This document shows, piece after piece, positions 26,640 through 35,713 of a DNA stretch of 64,000 nt (its first letter is position 1; each line of letters starts with the position of its first letter). Origin of the DNA: Mycoplasma sp. CAG:776 (GTDB taxonomy: Bacteria > Bacillota_I > Bacilli_A > RF39 > UBA660); the NCBI GenBank assembly GCA_000438195.1, contig FR903053.1, positions 1 to 64,000 of the forward strand, given 5' to 3'. Below the pieces are notes generated by a model. That model did not search any database. It was not told the DNA's origin and saw only the letters and a program-made list of their open reading frames with translations. The position numbers and the translations under genes were made by a program.

Positions 26640-27074
26640 GTGTTATTTGAAGATAATGATTTTGATATTAATATGGCTTTTTTTATTCCAGATGTGAATT
26701 TTAATCGTGATGTTAATATTTTAAGTCCCATGGAAGGTTTTTTAAGAGGAAATATGTTTCAAAATGAATATGAACCATATAAGGGTCTAACTTATTTTAA
26801 GTTAAATCCAAAAGATGAAAAAGAAAGAATGCTTTATCAAGTGATGGCTTTATCCTTTGCTATTAATGATTTAAATTTATATTTAGATTTACATCCAGAT
26901 GACAAGCAAGTGTTTGAACTTTTTAAAAAATATGTAAAAGAAGAAGAAGATATGTGTCAATCATATGTTAAGAAATATGGACCTCTTGAAGTAACAGAGA
27001 CTATGGGCGGGAAATTTAATTGGCTTAATAGTCCATGGCCATGGGATACTAAAGGAGGTAGCATGTATGTTTAA
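26640..27074 (+). CDS. CotJA-CotJB fusion spore-coat protein
   Basis: 144 aa. The first 50 residues carry the CotJA signature PMEGFLRGNMFQNEYEPY. From about 57 onward the sequence is CotJB: VMALSFAINDLNLYLDLHPDD, then LFKKYVKEEEDM and KYGPLEV, ending FNWLNSPWPWD. In Bacillus these are two separate small genes of one operon. The GTG start follows TAGGAGG. The next gene, cotJC, overlaps the stop by 8 bp, so the whole cotJ locus is present as two genes. Confidence 0.85.
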   Translation: MLFEDNDFDINMAFFIPDVNFNRDVNILSPMEGFLRGNMFQNEYEPYKGLTYFKLNPKDEKERMLYQVMALSFAINDLNLYLDLHPDDKQVFELFKKYVKEEEDMCQSYVKKYGPLEVTETMGGKFNWLNSPWPWDTKGGSMYV

Positions 27075-27624
27075 ATATTTAAAACACACTAACTATCCGG
27101 TGAATATTAAAAAGAAAGATTTGAAAATGGCTAAGTATTTAATTACACAATTTGGTGGTGCTAATGGAGAACTTGCTGCTGCTATGCGTTATTTTTCTCA
27201 AAAATTTAGTATGCCTGATGATTATGGGAAAGCTTTATTAAATGATATTGCAACTGAGGAACTTGGTCATTGTGAAATGATTGCTAGTATGGTTCATCAA
27301 TTAACTAAAAATGCTACAGTAAAAGAAATGGAAGAAGCAGGGCTTGGTGGTGTATTTGCAGATCATGGAAAGGGAGTTTATCCAACAGATGCCAGTGGTG
27401 TTCCTTTTACTGTTGCTTATTTTGCTGTTACAGGGGATCCTTTAGCAGATATTATGGAGGATATGGCTGCTGAGCAAAAGGCTAGAGCAACTTATGAGAA
27501 CTTAATAGAATTAACTGATGATGAGGATGTTGTGCAGGTTTTACTTTTTTTAAGACAAAGAGAAATTGTTCATTATAATCGATTTAAAGAACTTTTTACA
27601 TATTATAAAAAGAGAGGATATTAG
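27067..27624 (+). CDS. cotJC: CotJC spore-coat protein (manganese catalase family)
   Basis: 185 aa. The ferritin-like fold has metal ligands in GANGELAAAMRYFSQ, EELGHCEMIA and a late REIVHYNRF, as in Mn catalases of the CotJC type. GGAGG precedes the ATG inside the cotJA-JB gene. It is a coat component and possible peroxide scavenger, and evidence that the organism makes spores. Confidence 0.93.
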   Translation: MFKYLKHTNYPVNIKKKDLKMAKYLITQFGGANGELAAAMRYFSQKFSMPDDYGKALLNDIATEELGHCEMIASMVHQLTKNATVKEMEEAGLGGVFADHGKGVYPTDASGVPFTVAYFAVTGDPLADIMEDMAAEQKARATYENLIELTDDEDVVQVLLFLRQREIVHYNRFKELFTYYKKRGY

Positions 27625-27647
27625 GATTTTTAATAGTCCTTTTTTTC
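27616..27647 (+). terminator. Intrinsic terminator
   Basis: GGATATTA and TAATAGTCC pair with one bulged G, followed by eight T. Confidence 0.65.
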
Positions 27648-27713
27648 TTGTAAAATTATAGAAGATGTGATAGTATTATATTAGAATAAGAAATGGTGGG
27701 TGGCAGTGGATTT

Positions 27714-29369
27714 ATGCACACAGAAATATTTAGTAATATTGATTTATTAGTTAGTATGGCTGGTTCATCTCTAAATGTGGGAGATATTGAAGCAGAATTA
27801 GTGACAGTTAATAAAGAAATTCAAAATAAAAAACAAGAAATAGAGGATCTTAAGAGTATGATGAATGATGCTCGTTATTTTAATGCTTCTAGTGAGCTTG
27901 TTGATAAAAATATTGAAGTTAGCTTAAAATCTAAAATAAGCCGCCTTAATCGAGAAATTAAAGATATTGAAAGTAAGCTTGAAGAAATAAAAGTAGATGA
28001 GAATAAATTTTATGAGGATATTACGGCTTTAAAAGAGAAAATAAATGAGAATGAAAAATATGTTTCAGTACTAGAAGCAAAAATAGATACAAGTAGTAGT
28101 AATTATGATAGTTTTTTAAAAGGAGAAGAAGCTCATTTACAAAAATTAAAAGATGAACTTTTAAATAAAGAAAAAAAACATCAGGCTATATTGAAAAATT
28201 TAGATTTAGAGGGACAAGCTTTATCAGAATTGCGTTTGAAAAAAGAAGCAGAAGAAATTAGATTGGGAGATATTGTAGATAATCTTAATAATCCTAATGC
28301 TTATATTGATCAAGAATTAAAAAGCCAAGATGAAGAAAAATTGATATCTTTACATGAGACTTTAGATGAACTTCAGAAAAAAAAGCTAGATTTTTTGACT
28401 GATCCTAATATGATAGGGGCTGATGCTAAAGAATTGGTTCTTAATGAAAATTATACGGAAGCATTAAATAAAATTCGAGAGTTATTAAATGTAGTTAAAG
28501 AAAAACCATTTATGGATGTTACAAATTTAGCGGTATTAGATGAAGAACTAGAGAAAAAAGAGTTGGAGAGGAACGAACTTGCTAACTATATTGATTCTAA
28601 AAATTATGCAAGTATGAATAGTGATGAAATTAGTAAAAGAATTGAATATTTAAATAACGAAATTGAAAAAGGGCAAAATAGTATTACGCATTTAAGAGAA
28701 ATGAATCAGGGGATTGATCAGGAACTTGATCATAATTTAACTAATTTAATTCATGATCTTGAAACTAGGATTTTGCAATTGGGTACGGAAATCTTAGAAT
28801 ATGATAAATTACTTAAAGATTCTACTAAGTCTAGAAGAACGAAAGCTAATTTGGAAAATGGTATTTTGAAAAAACAAAAAGAAAAAGATACTTTAGAACA
28901 GATTTTAAGAGATTATAAAAGTGATTTATTCTTTCAAGTTACAGTTTTAAATACTGTGAATAAGATTATTCAAAAATTTGAGGGAAATATTGAAAAGTAT
29001 CATAGTGAAATTGGTAATTTACAACGTATTCAAGGTTTAGATGAAGTTTCTAAAGATTTTATTGAAGAAGAAAAAGATAAAGAAAAATTAAAGAGTATCA
29101 ATGAAGAAATTTTGCAAATTAAAACTCGAAAGAAGTTTGACAGAACTCCTGATGAAATTTATGATCAAATTGAAATGTTGCTTGCTAATGAAAGTAGTCA
29201 AACTTCAAAGTTTGAAACAGAAAAAGAGCAGACAATTGATTTAGGAATTGATGATTTATTTCATGATGAAGTAATAGAGCAACCAAGATATAAGGTCGTT
29301 GAAATGATTCCGGCACAAACAATTCAAAGTGATGGAGTAGTGGCTGGAGGTGTTTCTTATGGGGCTTAA
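27714..29369 (+). CDS. Long coiled-coil protein of unknown function
   Basis: 551 aa. After a short N-terminal segment (IFSNIDLLVSMAGSSLN) nearly the whole protein is heptad-rich coiled coil to about residue 500, rich in Glu, Lys and Leu. The C-terminal tail is EEKEQTIDLGIDDLFHDEV and a Gly-rich end. There is no Walker motif, so it is not an SMC ATPase, and no membrane helix. The ATG at 27714 follows GGGTGG; an ATG at 27693 is possible. It overlaps a small gene by 11 bp, which suggests a joint role. Confidence 0.75.
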   Translation: MHTEIFSNIDLLVSMAGSSLNVGDIEAELVTVNKEIQNKKQEIEDLKSMMNDARYFNASSELVDKNIEVSLKSKISRLNREIKDIESKLEEIKVDENKFYEDITALKEKINENEKYVSVLEAKIDTSSSNYDSFLKGEEAHLQKLKDELLNKEKKHQAILKNLDLEGQALSELRLKKEAEEIRLGDIVDNLNNPNAYIDQELKSQDEEKLISLHETLDELQKKKLDFLTDPNMIGADAKELVLNENYTEALNKIRELLNVVKEKPFMDVTNLAVLDEELEKKELERNELANYIDSKNYASMNSDEISKRIEYLNNEIEKGQNSITHLREMNQGIDQELDHNLTNLIHDLETRILQLGTEILEYDKLLKDSTKSRRTKANLENGILKKQKEKDTLEQILRDYKSDLFFQVTVLNTVNKIIQKFEGNIEKYHSEIGNLQRIQGLDEVSKDFIEEEKDKEKLKSINEEILQIKTRKKFDRTPDEIYDQIEMLLANESSQTSKFETEKEQTIDLGIDDLFHDEVIEQPRYKVVEMIPAQTIQSDGVVAGGVSYGA

Positions 29370-29604
29370 AATTAATTATATTATTGTATTAGATAATAAA
29401 GAGCAATATATTGTTTTAAAAGAAGCCATGTATTATGGTAAAAAATATTTTTTGGCTATGGGGTTAAATGAACAGCGAGAAGTTATTTCTTCTAAAATTG
29501 CTATTTTAGAGGAACATGTAAGTGGACTTGATACCTATGTTAGTAAAGTGGTTGATGGGGATTTAATAACCGTTTTAACAAGAATGTTTAAAGCTCAGAT
29601 GTGA
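29359..29604 (+). CDS. Small DUF1292-like protein
   Basis: 81 aa. It begins with a beta-rich NYIIVLDNKEQYIVLKEAMYYGKKYFLAMGL, resembling the YrzB/DUF1292 fold, and ends with a helix (LITVLTRMFKAQM). The ATG follows GGAGGT inside the upstream gene, which shows coupling. The family match is weak and function is unknown. Confidence 0.6.
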   Translation: MGLKINYIIVLDNKEQYIVLKEAMYYGKKYFLAMGLNEQREVISSKIAILEEHVSGLDTYVSKVVDGDLITVLTRMFKAQM

Positions 29605-29674
29605 TCACTTGAAAAAAACTGGATTATCGTCCACTTTTTTGATATAATTATTAGGCATATAGGAAGGTGAAGTT

Positions 29675-30490
29675 ATGACTTTAGCTAACATTTGGGATGT
29701 AATCACAAAGATTATTGATATTGGAATTGTTTGGCTAGTATTTTATTTTATATTAAAAAATATTAAAAATAATATTAAGATGGTTCTTATTTTTAAGGGA
29801 GTATTATTAATTTTAGTAATTAAGCTTTTAAGTGATCTATTAGATTTATATACAGTTGGAGTTATTTTGCAATATTGTTTAGAATGGGGACCTTTAGCTA
29901 TTATTGTGATTTTTCAACCAGAAATTAGAAGTGTACTCGAATCTATTGGAAGAACACAGCTTCTTGGTAGACATAAAATATTAACAATTGATGAAAGAGA
30001 AAAAGTCGTTTATGAAATCATGCGAGCAATAGAGTATTTTAAAAAGAATCGTATTGGTGCTTTAATAGTTATTGAACGAGAGATCTCTTTACAGGAATAT
30101 ATTGAACCTGCTACAAAAGTTTATGCGGATTTATCTAGTGATTTATTGGAAACAATTTTCTTTCCTAATGGTCCTTTACATGATGGAGGAGTTATTGTAC
30201 AAGGAGATCGTATTACAGTAGCAGGGGCTGTATTTAAAACTAGTATGAATCCATCTATTTCTAAAAGACTTGGTACAAGACATAGAGCTGCTTTAGGAAT
30301 TGCTGAGGAAAGTGATGCAATTGCTTTAGTAGTATCTGAGGAGTCTGGACGTATTAGTATAGCGGTTGATGGAGAATTAAATTATAATTTGACAATTGAT
30401 GAATTTAGAATGATTTTGATAGAAGCTTTAAATCCCAAACCTGAGGTGTTTTATGAAGCTGAAGAAAAGAAAAGTGCTGGTGATGAATAA
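29675..30490 (+). CDS. cdaA: Diadenylate cyclase CdaA (c-di-AMP synthase)
   Basis: 271 aa. Three N-terminal membrane helices (about 10-90) precede the DAC domain. The catalytic DGG is near residue 170 (PLHDGGVIV) and RHR near 201 (GTRHRAALG). It joins two ATP into c-di-AMP, which controls osmolyte and potassium homeostasis. TATAAT lies at about 29642 and AGGAAGG before the ATG. The stop overlaps the cdaR start (TAATG). Confidence 0.96.
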   Translation: MTLANIWDVITKIIDIGIVWLVFYFILKNIKNNIKMVLIFKGVLLILVIKLLSDLLDLYTVGVILQYCLEWGPLAIIVIFQPEIRSVLESIGRTQLLGRHKILTIDEREKVVYEIMRAIEYFKKNRIGALIVIEREISLQEYIEPATKVYADLSSDLLETIFFPNGPLHDGGVIVQGDRITVAGAVFKTSMNPSISKRLGTRHRAALGIAEESDAIALVVSEESGRISIAVDGELNYNLTIDEFRMILIEALNPKPEVFYEAEEKKSAGDE

Positions 30491-31860
30491 TGAAAAAAAT
30501 AGGAAAAGCTATAGGCCGTTTTTTCATGGCTATTTACCGTGTTATTGATAAAATAATTGTTACACCAATTAGTAGATTAATTTTTAATATTCGGGAATAT
30601 TTACGTTCTAAGAATATTAAATTGGATTATATTTTTAATCGTCCTAATTTTATGATTTATGTGTCTCTTATTTTAGCTGTTGTAGTATTTTTGTTAATTG
30701 ATTCTAGAGTGATTACTTTAGTTGAATCAGAAGCAGAGGTAATTACGAATGTTCCAGTTACAGTAAATTATAATGAAGAAGCTTATGTTGTTGAAGGGAT
30801 ACCTGAGACAGTTGATATTGTTTTAATTGGAAGAAAAAGTGATATTTATTTAGCAAAACAATTGGGAACAAATAATGTTATTTTAGATTTATCTGATTAT
30901 GAAGCTAGAGATTCAGCATATCGAGTATATTTATCATATACTAAATCAATTGATTCAATTGATTATAAGTTAGATCCTTCTTATGTTACAGTAACTATTA
31001 AAGATAAAATTAGTGTTACGAAATCAATTGATTATGACTTAATTAATGAACAATATTTGAGTGAAGAATTAAGTGTAGAGTCTGTAGAACTTAGTCGAAG
31101 TGAGGTGGTTGTTAAAGGTAGTGAAGATGCTATTAATAATATTGCCTCTGTTAAAGCTTTAATTGATTTAAGTGATGATGCTTTAAAAGAAGTTGGAACT
31201 TATGAGATAGATAATATTAAATTAGTTGCTTATGATTCTAATGGTGAAGTGCTAGATAATATTGAAATTGTTCCTACTACTTTAACGGCAACAATTACAT
31301 TAGATACTTATTCTAAGAGTGTACCTCTTGATGTTAGAACAACAGGTAACTTAGTAACTGGTAAGGCAATTGCTTCGATTTTGATTAATAATCGTAATAG
31401 CTATTCTGTTACTATTTATGGTGATGAAGAGCAAATAGCAGATATCTTAAGTGTTCCTGTAACTATTAATGTGGATGGAGAAGGTGCTAATAGTTCTCGT
31501 AGCTATAATGTAACCATTTCTAAACCTACAGGTGTTCGAGCTTTAAGTGAAAATAATGCAAGTATTATGGTTACTTTTGGAGATGAAAAACAAAAAGAAT
31601 TAGAATTATCAACAATTTCAAGTAAAAACTTATCTAGTGGATATTCAGCGAATATTATTGGTACAAGTAGTGTGCCAGTTATTGTAAAAGGTGTACAATC
31701 TGTTATTGATAATGTAGATGCAAGTGATATTAATGCTTATATTGACCTTGAAGGATATACGCCAGGAGAATATGAAGTAGAAGTTAAAATTGAAAATAAT
31801 GATCCAAGACTTTCTTATGTAGTATCTTCTAAAGTTAAAGTAAGGATTACTAAAGAATAG
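30490..31860 (+). CDS. cdaR: CdaR / YbbR-domain regulator of CdaA
   Basis: 456 aa. One membrane helix (about 52-72) anchors four YbbR-like repeats outside, for example VPVTVNYNEEAYVVEGIPETV. In Bacillus and Listeria this protein binds CdaA and adjusts c-di-AMP synthesis. The usual third gene, glmM, is missing here; a terminator and obg follow instead. Confidence 0.93.
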   Translation: MKKIGKAIGRFFMAIYRVIDKIIVTPISRLIFNIREYLRSKNIKLDYIFNRPNFMIYVSLILAVVVFLLIDSRVITLVESEAEVITNVPVTVNYNEEAYVVEGIPETVDIVLIGRKSDIYLAKQLGTNNVILDLSDYEARDSAYRVYLSYTKSIDSIDYKLDPSYVTVTIKDKISVTKSIDYDLINEQYLSEELSVESVELSRSEVVVKGSEDAINNIASVKALIDLSDDALKEVGTYEIDNIKLVAYDSNGEVLDNIEIVPTTLTATITLDTYSKSVPLDVRTTGNLVTGKAIASILINNRNSYSVTIYGDEEQIADILSVPVTINVDGEGANSSRSYNVTISKPTGVRALSENNASIMVTFGDEKQKELELSTISSKNLSSGYSANIIGTSSVPVIVKGVQSVIDNVDASDINAYIDLEGYTPGEYEVEVKIENNDPRLSYVVSSKVKVRITKE

Positions 31861-31882
31861 GAAGATTTATTCTTCCTTTTTT
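31860..31882 (+). terminator. Intrinsic terminator
   Basis: GGAAGA and TCTTCC form a 6-bp stem with a 5-nt loop and six T; it overlaps the stop codon of cdaR. Confidence 0.8.
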
Positions 31883-31931
31883 CGTGGTAAAATGACTCAT
31901 TTTATGTTATTATTATGTACAGGTGATGAGT

Positions 31932-33206
31932 ATGTTTGTAGATGAATTAACAATTAAAGTAGAAGCTGGTAAAGGTGGAGATGGTTGCACTTCTTTTCGC
32001 CGTGAATGGTGTGTTCCTATGGGAGGACCTGATGGAGGAAATGGTGGGAAAGGAGCTAGTATCATCTTTCAAATAGATAAAGGACTTAAAACTTTAATTG
32101 ATCTTCGTTATATGAAGATTATTAAAGGGAAAAAAGGAGAAAACGGTAAGGGGTCGAATCGTAATGGTGCTAATGCTGAGGACATTATTATAAAAGTTCC
32201 TGAAGGAACAACAGTAGTTGATTTAGATACTAATTTGGTTATTGCTGATTTAGTTGGAGAAAATAAGGAAGTTGTTGTTGCGAAAGGTGGAAGAGGCGGA
32301 AGAGGAAATACTGCTTTTCGTACCCAGACAGATACAGCTCCTAAATTTAGTGAACTTGGAGAGCCAGGAGAGATCAGAACTTTAAAAGTTGAACTTAAAA
32401 TGATTGCTGATGTTGGTTTAGTTGGCCTTCCTAGTGTTGGTAAGTCTACGATTTTATCCAAGATTAGTGCTGCTACTCCTAAAATTGCTAGTTATCATTT
32501 TACAACTTTGTCTCCTAATTTAGGTGTTGTAAAGCTAAAAGATACTAGAAGTTTTGTTATGGCTGATCTTCCTGGATTAATTGAAGGAGCGAGTGAAGGA
32601 GTTGGCCTTGGTCATAAGTTTTTGAGACATGCAATGCGGACAAAAATTTTGGCTCATGTAGTGGATATGGGAGCTGAAGAAGGTCGTGATCCTATTAATG
32701 ATTATAAAATTATTCGTGATGAGATAGAGGCTTATAATGAAAAGTTAGCTCACAAAAAAGAAATTGTAATTGCGAATAAAATGGATTTAGAACAAGCTTC
32801 TCATAATTTAGATGAGTTTAAAAAAGCTTATCCTAATGTTTTCGTTATTGAAGTTAGTTCGGTTACAAATACAGGTTTTGATACCCTTATGAAAACTTTA
32901 GCTGACATGCTTGATACGATTAGCAATGATCCTTTATATGAGGAAGAAGAATTGATGGGACATGTTATTTATAAATTTCAAAATGAAAGACCTTTTACAA
33001 TTACTAAAATAGATGATGTTTGGCTATTAGAAGGTCAAGAGTTAGAAAAGCTATTTAAAATGACAAGATTTGATGAAGATGAAGCTGTAATGCGTTTTGC
33101 TCGTAGACTAAAAGGAATGGGTGTAGAAGAAGAATTAGAAAGACTTGGAGCAAAATCTGGGGATGAAGTACAAATTTGTGATTATATTTTTGAGTTTAAA
33201 GAATAA
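31932..33206 (+). CDS. obgE: Obg-family GTPase
   Basis: 424 aa. The Gly-rich Obg fold comes first (FVDELTIKVEAGKGGDGCTS). G1 is GLPSVGKST near 167, G3 is ADLPGLIEGASEG and G4 is ANKMD. A C-terminal OCT domain (about 345-424) ends in VQICDYIFEF. It acts in late 50S ribosome assembly and stress control; in Bacillus obg neighbours sporulation genes. The ATG at 31932 fits Obg N-termini and the AGGTGAT upstream. Confidence 0.95.
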   Translation: MFVDELTIKVEAGKGGDGCTSFRREWCVPMGGPDGGNGGKGASIIFQIDKGLKTLIDLRYMKIIKGKKGENGKGSNRNGANAEDIIIKVPEGTTVVDLDTNLVIADLVGENKEVVVAKGGRGGRGNTAFRTQTDTAPKFSELGEPGEIRTLKVELKMIADVGLVGLPSVGKSTILSKISAATPKIASYHFTTLSPNLGVVKLKDTRSFVMADLPGLIEGASEGVGLGHKFLRHAMRTKILAHVVDMGAEEGRDPINDYKIIRDEIEAYNEKLAHKKEIVIANKMDLEQASHNLDEFKKAYPNVFVIEVSSVTNTGFDTLMKTLADMLDTISNDPLYEEEELMGHVIYKFQNERPFTITKIDDVWLLEGQELEKLFKMTRFDEDEAVMRFARRLKGMGVEEELERLGAKSGDEVQICDYIFEFKE

Positions 33207-33210
33207 AAAA

Positions 33211-33239
33211 TAGAGCTTGTAATGGCTCTGTTTTATTTT
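33211..33239. terminator. Bidirectional terminator between obgE and a convergent pseudogene
   Basis: AGAGC and GCTCT stem with T-rich sequence on both sides (TTTTATTTT on +, ATTTTTTATT on -). Confidence 0.65.
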
Positions 33240-33766
33240 CTGGAATTTTTATTTAGCAATTGCTCTTTTTTTTGTTGTAATAGTACATATATATCTAATT
33301 CATCTGTATTAAATTCAGTTTGAAGATATTTTAATAAAGTAGCATTTCCTTTTAATAAAGAGGAGGTTTCCCAATTTTCTAAATTAGCAAATAGGTACTT
33401 TAGAGTTTCTTCAATATCTGAGGAAGAATTACTTTCTGGATTACGTTTTCTTTGTTTTTGAATTAATTGCTCTGTATAATTACTAGTACGCCTTGCAGGT
33501 AATTCATCTCGTAATATAAGTTCTTGTATTATTGATTTAGTTTCTGGATCTTTGCATGTTATTATTTTTCTTTTGTTTTTATATATTCAGTCGTTTATTT
33601 TAATTGATTCATAATTTATTTCAAATAAATAAGAAAATAAGAAAGGAAAAGCTAGTGAAGGAATGGGTTTGCCAGAATATAATGCATTATGAATACAATT
33701 TGCTTTTCTGTATAATTCTTGTTTCTTTTGGTTAATCTCAATAATTTCTTGACTAAAATTTGACAT
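33233..33766 (-). pseudogene. Hypothetical gene broken by an in-frame TGA
   Basis: On the minus strand ATG follows AAGGAGAAATATAA. The frame reads MSNFSQEIIEINQKKQELYR and continues to KIND, where TGA (33587-33589) interrupts. It then continues in frame for 117 codons (IYKNKRKIITCKDPETKSII through ENWETSSLL to LLNKNSRK). Joined it would be 177 aa, helical and charged, without motifs I recognise. A one-base change of TGG (Trp) to TGA explains the stop. Other genes here end in TGA, so recoding is unlikely. Confidence 0.75.
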
Positions 33767-33881
33767 TTATATTTCTCCTTTAAAATAATTGTATTATATC
33801 AGATACGTATTTTTATTACAATGGGTGATTTGCTTTTTTCTTTAAAATATGTTAGTATACATCTAAATTAAGGGGGATATT

Positions 33882-34922
33882 ATGAAATTATCAGTAATAG
33901 TTCCAGTTTATAATTGTGAACAATATTTGGTAAGATGTTTTGATCATTTAATTCACTCTGAAGTTCAAGTGATTATAGTTAATGATGGCTCTACTGATGG
34001 TTCTAAGGGGATTATTGATTCTTATTGTCAGAAATATTTTAATTTTATGGCTATTCATACAGAAAATCAAGGTGCTGTAAAAGCTAGATCAGAAGGATTA
34101 AAGCATGTTCAAACAGAGTATTTTACTTTTGTTGATAGTGATGATTATTGTGACATTCAAGCTTTAGTTTCTTTATGTGATTTTATGAGTGCTAGAAATG
34201 TTTTTGTTGGTAATGGTAGAAGTACTGTATATTTGAGTGGAATACCTTTTCCTTTCCATAGTAGAAAATGGAATAAAACTTTTATTAATTTTAAAGAAGA
34301 TAAGAGGGATTTTACTAATACAACTTGTACATTATGGGGAAAAGTATTTCATTATGATTTAAGAGATTATTTTATTAGTGATTCTTCTCATATTGTTTAT
34401 GAAGATATGGAAATGGTTTATCCGGTTTTAGCTAAGTCAGAAAAAATGATTCATACTAATCAGTTATTGTATTCTTATTGTATGAGAAGTTCTAGTACAT
34501 CAGCTTTAGGTTTATCTATGAATAGCAGTAAAGGTTTAGAAGGTTTATTATCGGCTATTGTAACGATGCAAAAACGTTTTCAAGATTTGGGATTATATGA
34601 AGAATATCAATTAGAGCTCGATTCCATTGCTATTAAATTAATTTATCAAAGAATGAATTCAATACTAAGAAATCCTAATATTATTAATAAAAGAGAGATG
34701 ATGGAATTAGTTCTTCATGTTTTAGATTCATTTATTCCAAATTGGAGAAATAATCCATATTATTTAGAGAAATTTAAAGAAAGTGAATATAATGATTATA
34801 TTTTTTATAAGACAACAGAATTGGCTTTGTATGTTTTGCAAATAAAATCACATGAAGTAGAACAAGATTATAGAACTTTATTACAAACTTATAATTTGAA
34901 GTTGGAATTAAAAAAGAATTAG
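33882..34922 (+). CDS. Glycosyltransferase family 2 (GT-A fold)
   Basis: 346 aa. The N-terminal LSVIVPVYNCEQYL, IIVNDGSTDGS and the metal-binding DSDD (FVDSDDYCD) define a GT2 enzyme. The C-terminal 200 residues have no membrane helix, so it works in the cytosol on a nucleotide sugar. It probably adds a sugar to a teichoic acid or polysaccharide; the acceptor is unknown. AAGGGGGAT precedes the ATG. Its 3' end overlaps the convergent DUF192 gene by 4 bp. Confidence 0.92.
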   Translation: MKLSVIVPVYNCEQYLVRCFDHLIHSEVQVIIVNDGSTDGSKGIIDSYCQKYFNFMAIHTENQGAVKARSEGLKHVQTEYFTFVDSDDYCDIQALVSLCDFMSARNVFVGNGRSTVYLSGIPFPFHSRKWNKTFINFKEDKRDFTNTTCTLWGKVFHYDLRDYFISDSSHIVYEDMEMVYPVLAKSEKMIHTNQLLYSYCMRSSSTSALGLSMNSSKGLEGLLSAIVTMQKRFQDLGLYEEYQLELDSIAIKLIYQRMNSILRNPNIINKREMMELVLHVLDSFIPNWRNNPYYLEKFKESEYNDYIFYKTTELALYVLQIKSHEVEQDYRTLLQTYNLKLELKKN

Positions 34923-35248
34923 TTGTTTTCAAAAATGAGAATCGTACCAATTCTTATTTTTTTAGTACTATTTTGAGGCATTTCTAAAATACTGGTGTTT
35001 TTTCTTTCATTATTTATTTTAATTACTTTATTTTTAGAGAGATTTTCGTATTTATAGATTACTTCGTTATTTTCATCTAATCCTATAATATCGATATTTT
35101 CTTTCATGAAAAAAGTGTGAACGGAATTGCACTTTGGAAAAAGCATTCCATAATTAATATTTTCTTTGCCCATAAGTCCAAATAATCTTTTGAAGAATGA
35201 TTTAGCAGTTATGATTTTGTATTTTGTTTTATTGGTATTTAAATACAT
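34919..35248 (-). CDS. DUF192 family protein
   Basis: 109 aa. It has the family's FKRLFGLMGKENINYGMLF and CNSVHTFFMKENIDII core and ends with a conserved MPQ-like segment. DUF192 proteins are small beta-barrels of unknown function, often exported; no signal peptide is seen here. Ribosome site AGGTGAT lies upstream of the ATG. Confidence 0.85.
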   Translation of the reverse strand: MYLNTNKTKYKIITAKSFFKRLFGLMGKENINYGMLFPKCNSVHTFFMKENIDIIGLDENNEVIYKYENLSKNKVIKINNERKNTSILEMPQNSTKKIRIGTILIFENN

Positions 35249-35374
35249 GAAGTATCACCTAATAAATTATATCATAAATTGATAAAAATTATTCATTTGT
35301 GTTTATAATAAGTGATTGATAATTATTTGGTTTCATATCTTGAATTAGTTAGTAAAATATATAATACTTAAATT

Positions 35375-35457
35375 AATAGAGTATTAGGTCTGCCTACTTT
35401 TGGTTGTAGATATTAACTGTTATATTGTTTTTAACAATAATAGTTGATGCCTTTTTT
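35375..35457 (+). ncRNA. Possible short RNA in the gap before the tad operon
   Basis: TTGAAT (about 35340) and TAATAC with a 16-nt spacer could be a promoter. The gap then has an imperfect hairpin at 35412-35448 (ATTAACT/AGTTGAT and TATTGTT/AACAATA) followed by GCC and TTTTTT. The rest of 35249-35661 shows no coding frame and nothing else I can support. Confidence 0.3.
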
Positions 35458-35661
35458 GGTTGAAGCCAATTTATAAATTTGGGTAAATTGTACCTCACTA
35501 ACTAAAAAATACGCCTTTCTATGTTTTCCAAAACCCTTAAGTAAAGTAGGTAAAGCTCAAAACTTTGTTATGAAGGCAAATGGAGAAATAATCAAGAAAA
35601 AACGTTCAACAATTTTCGCAATATTTTTATAATTGTTTTTTTATTTTCTTTTTTAATAAAA

Positions 35662-35690
35662 TTGACTTTTGTAGGAATTTATTATATCAT
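35662..35690 (+). promoter_or_regulatory. Promoter of the Flp/Tad operon
   Basis: TTGACT and TATCAT are separated by 17 nt, about 24 nt before the first pilin start. Confidence 0.6.
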
Positions 35691-35713
35691 TATTATGATA
35701 AGGGTGGAAAGTT

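Noticed and set aside
32108..32461. Long minus-strand frame opposite obgE.
   Set aside because: It lies antisense to the conserved GTPase core, has no ribosome site and its product looks like reverse translation of a NNT-rich gene.
33587..33589. TGA as a tryptophan codon (Mollicutes-type code).
   Set aside because: TGA ends many intact genes here, for example ltaS, tadB, rlmN and prpC, often inside an ATGA overlap with the next start. Trp is written TGG throughout.
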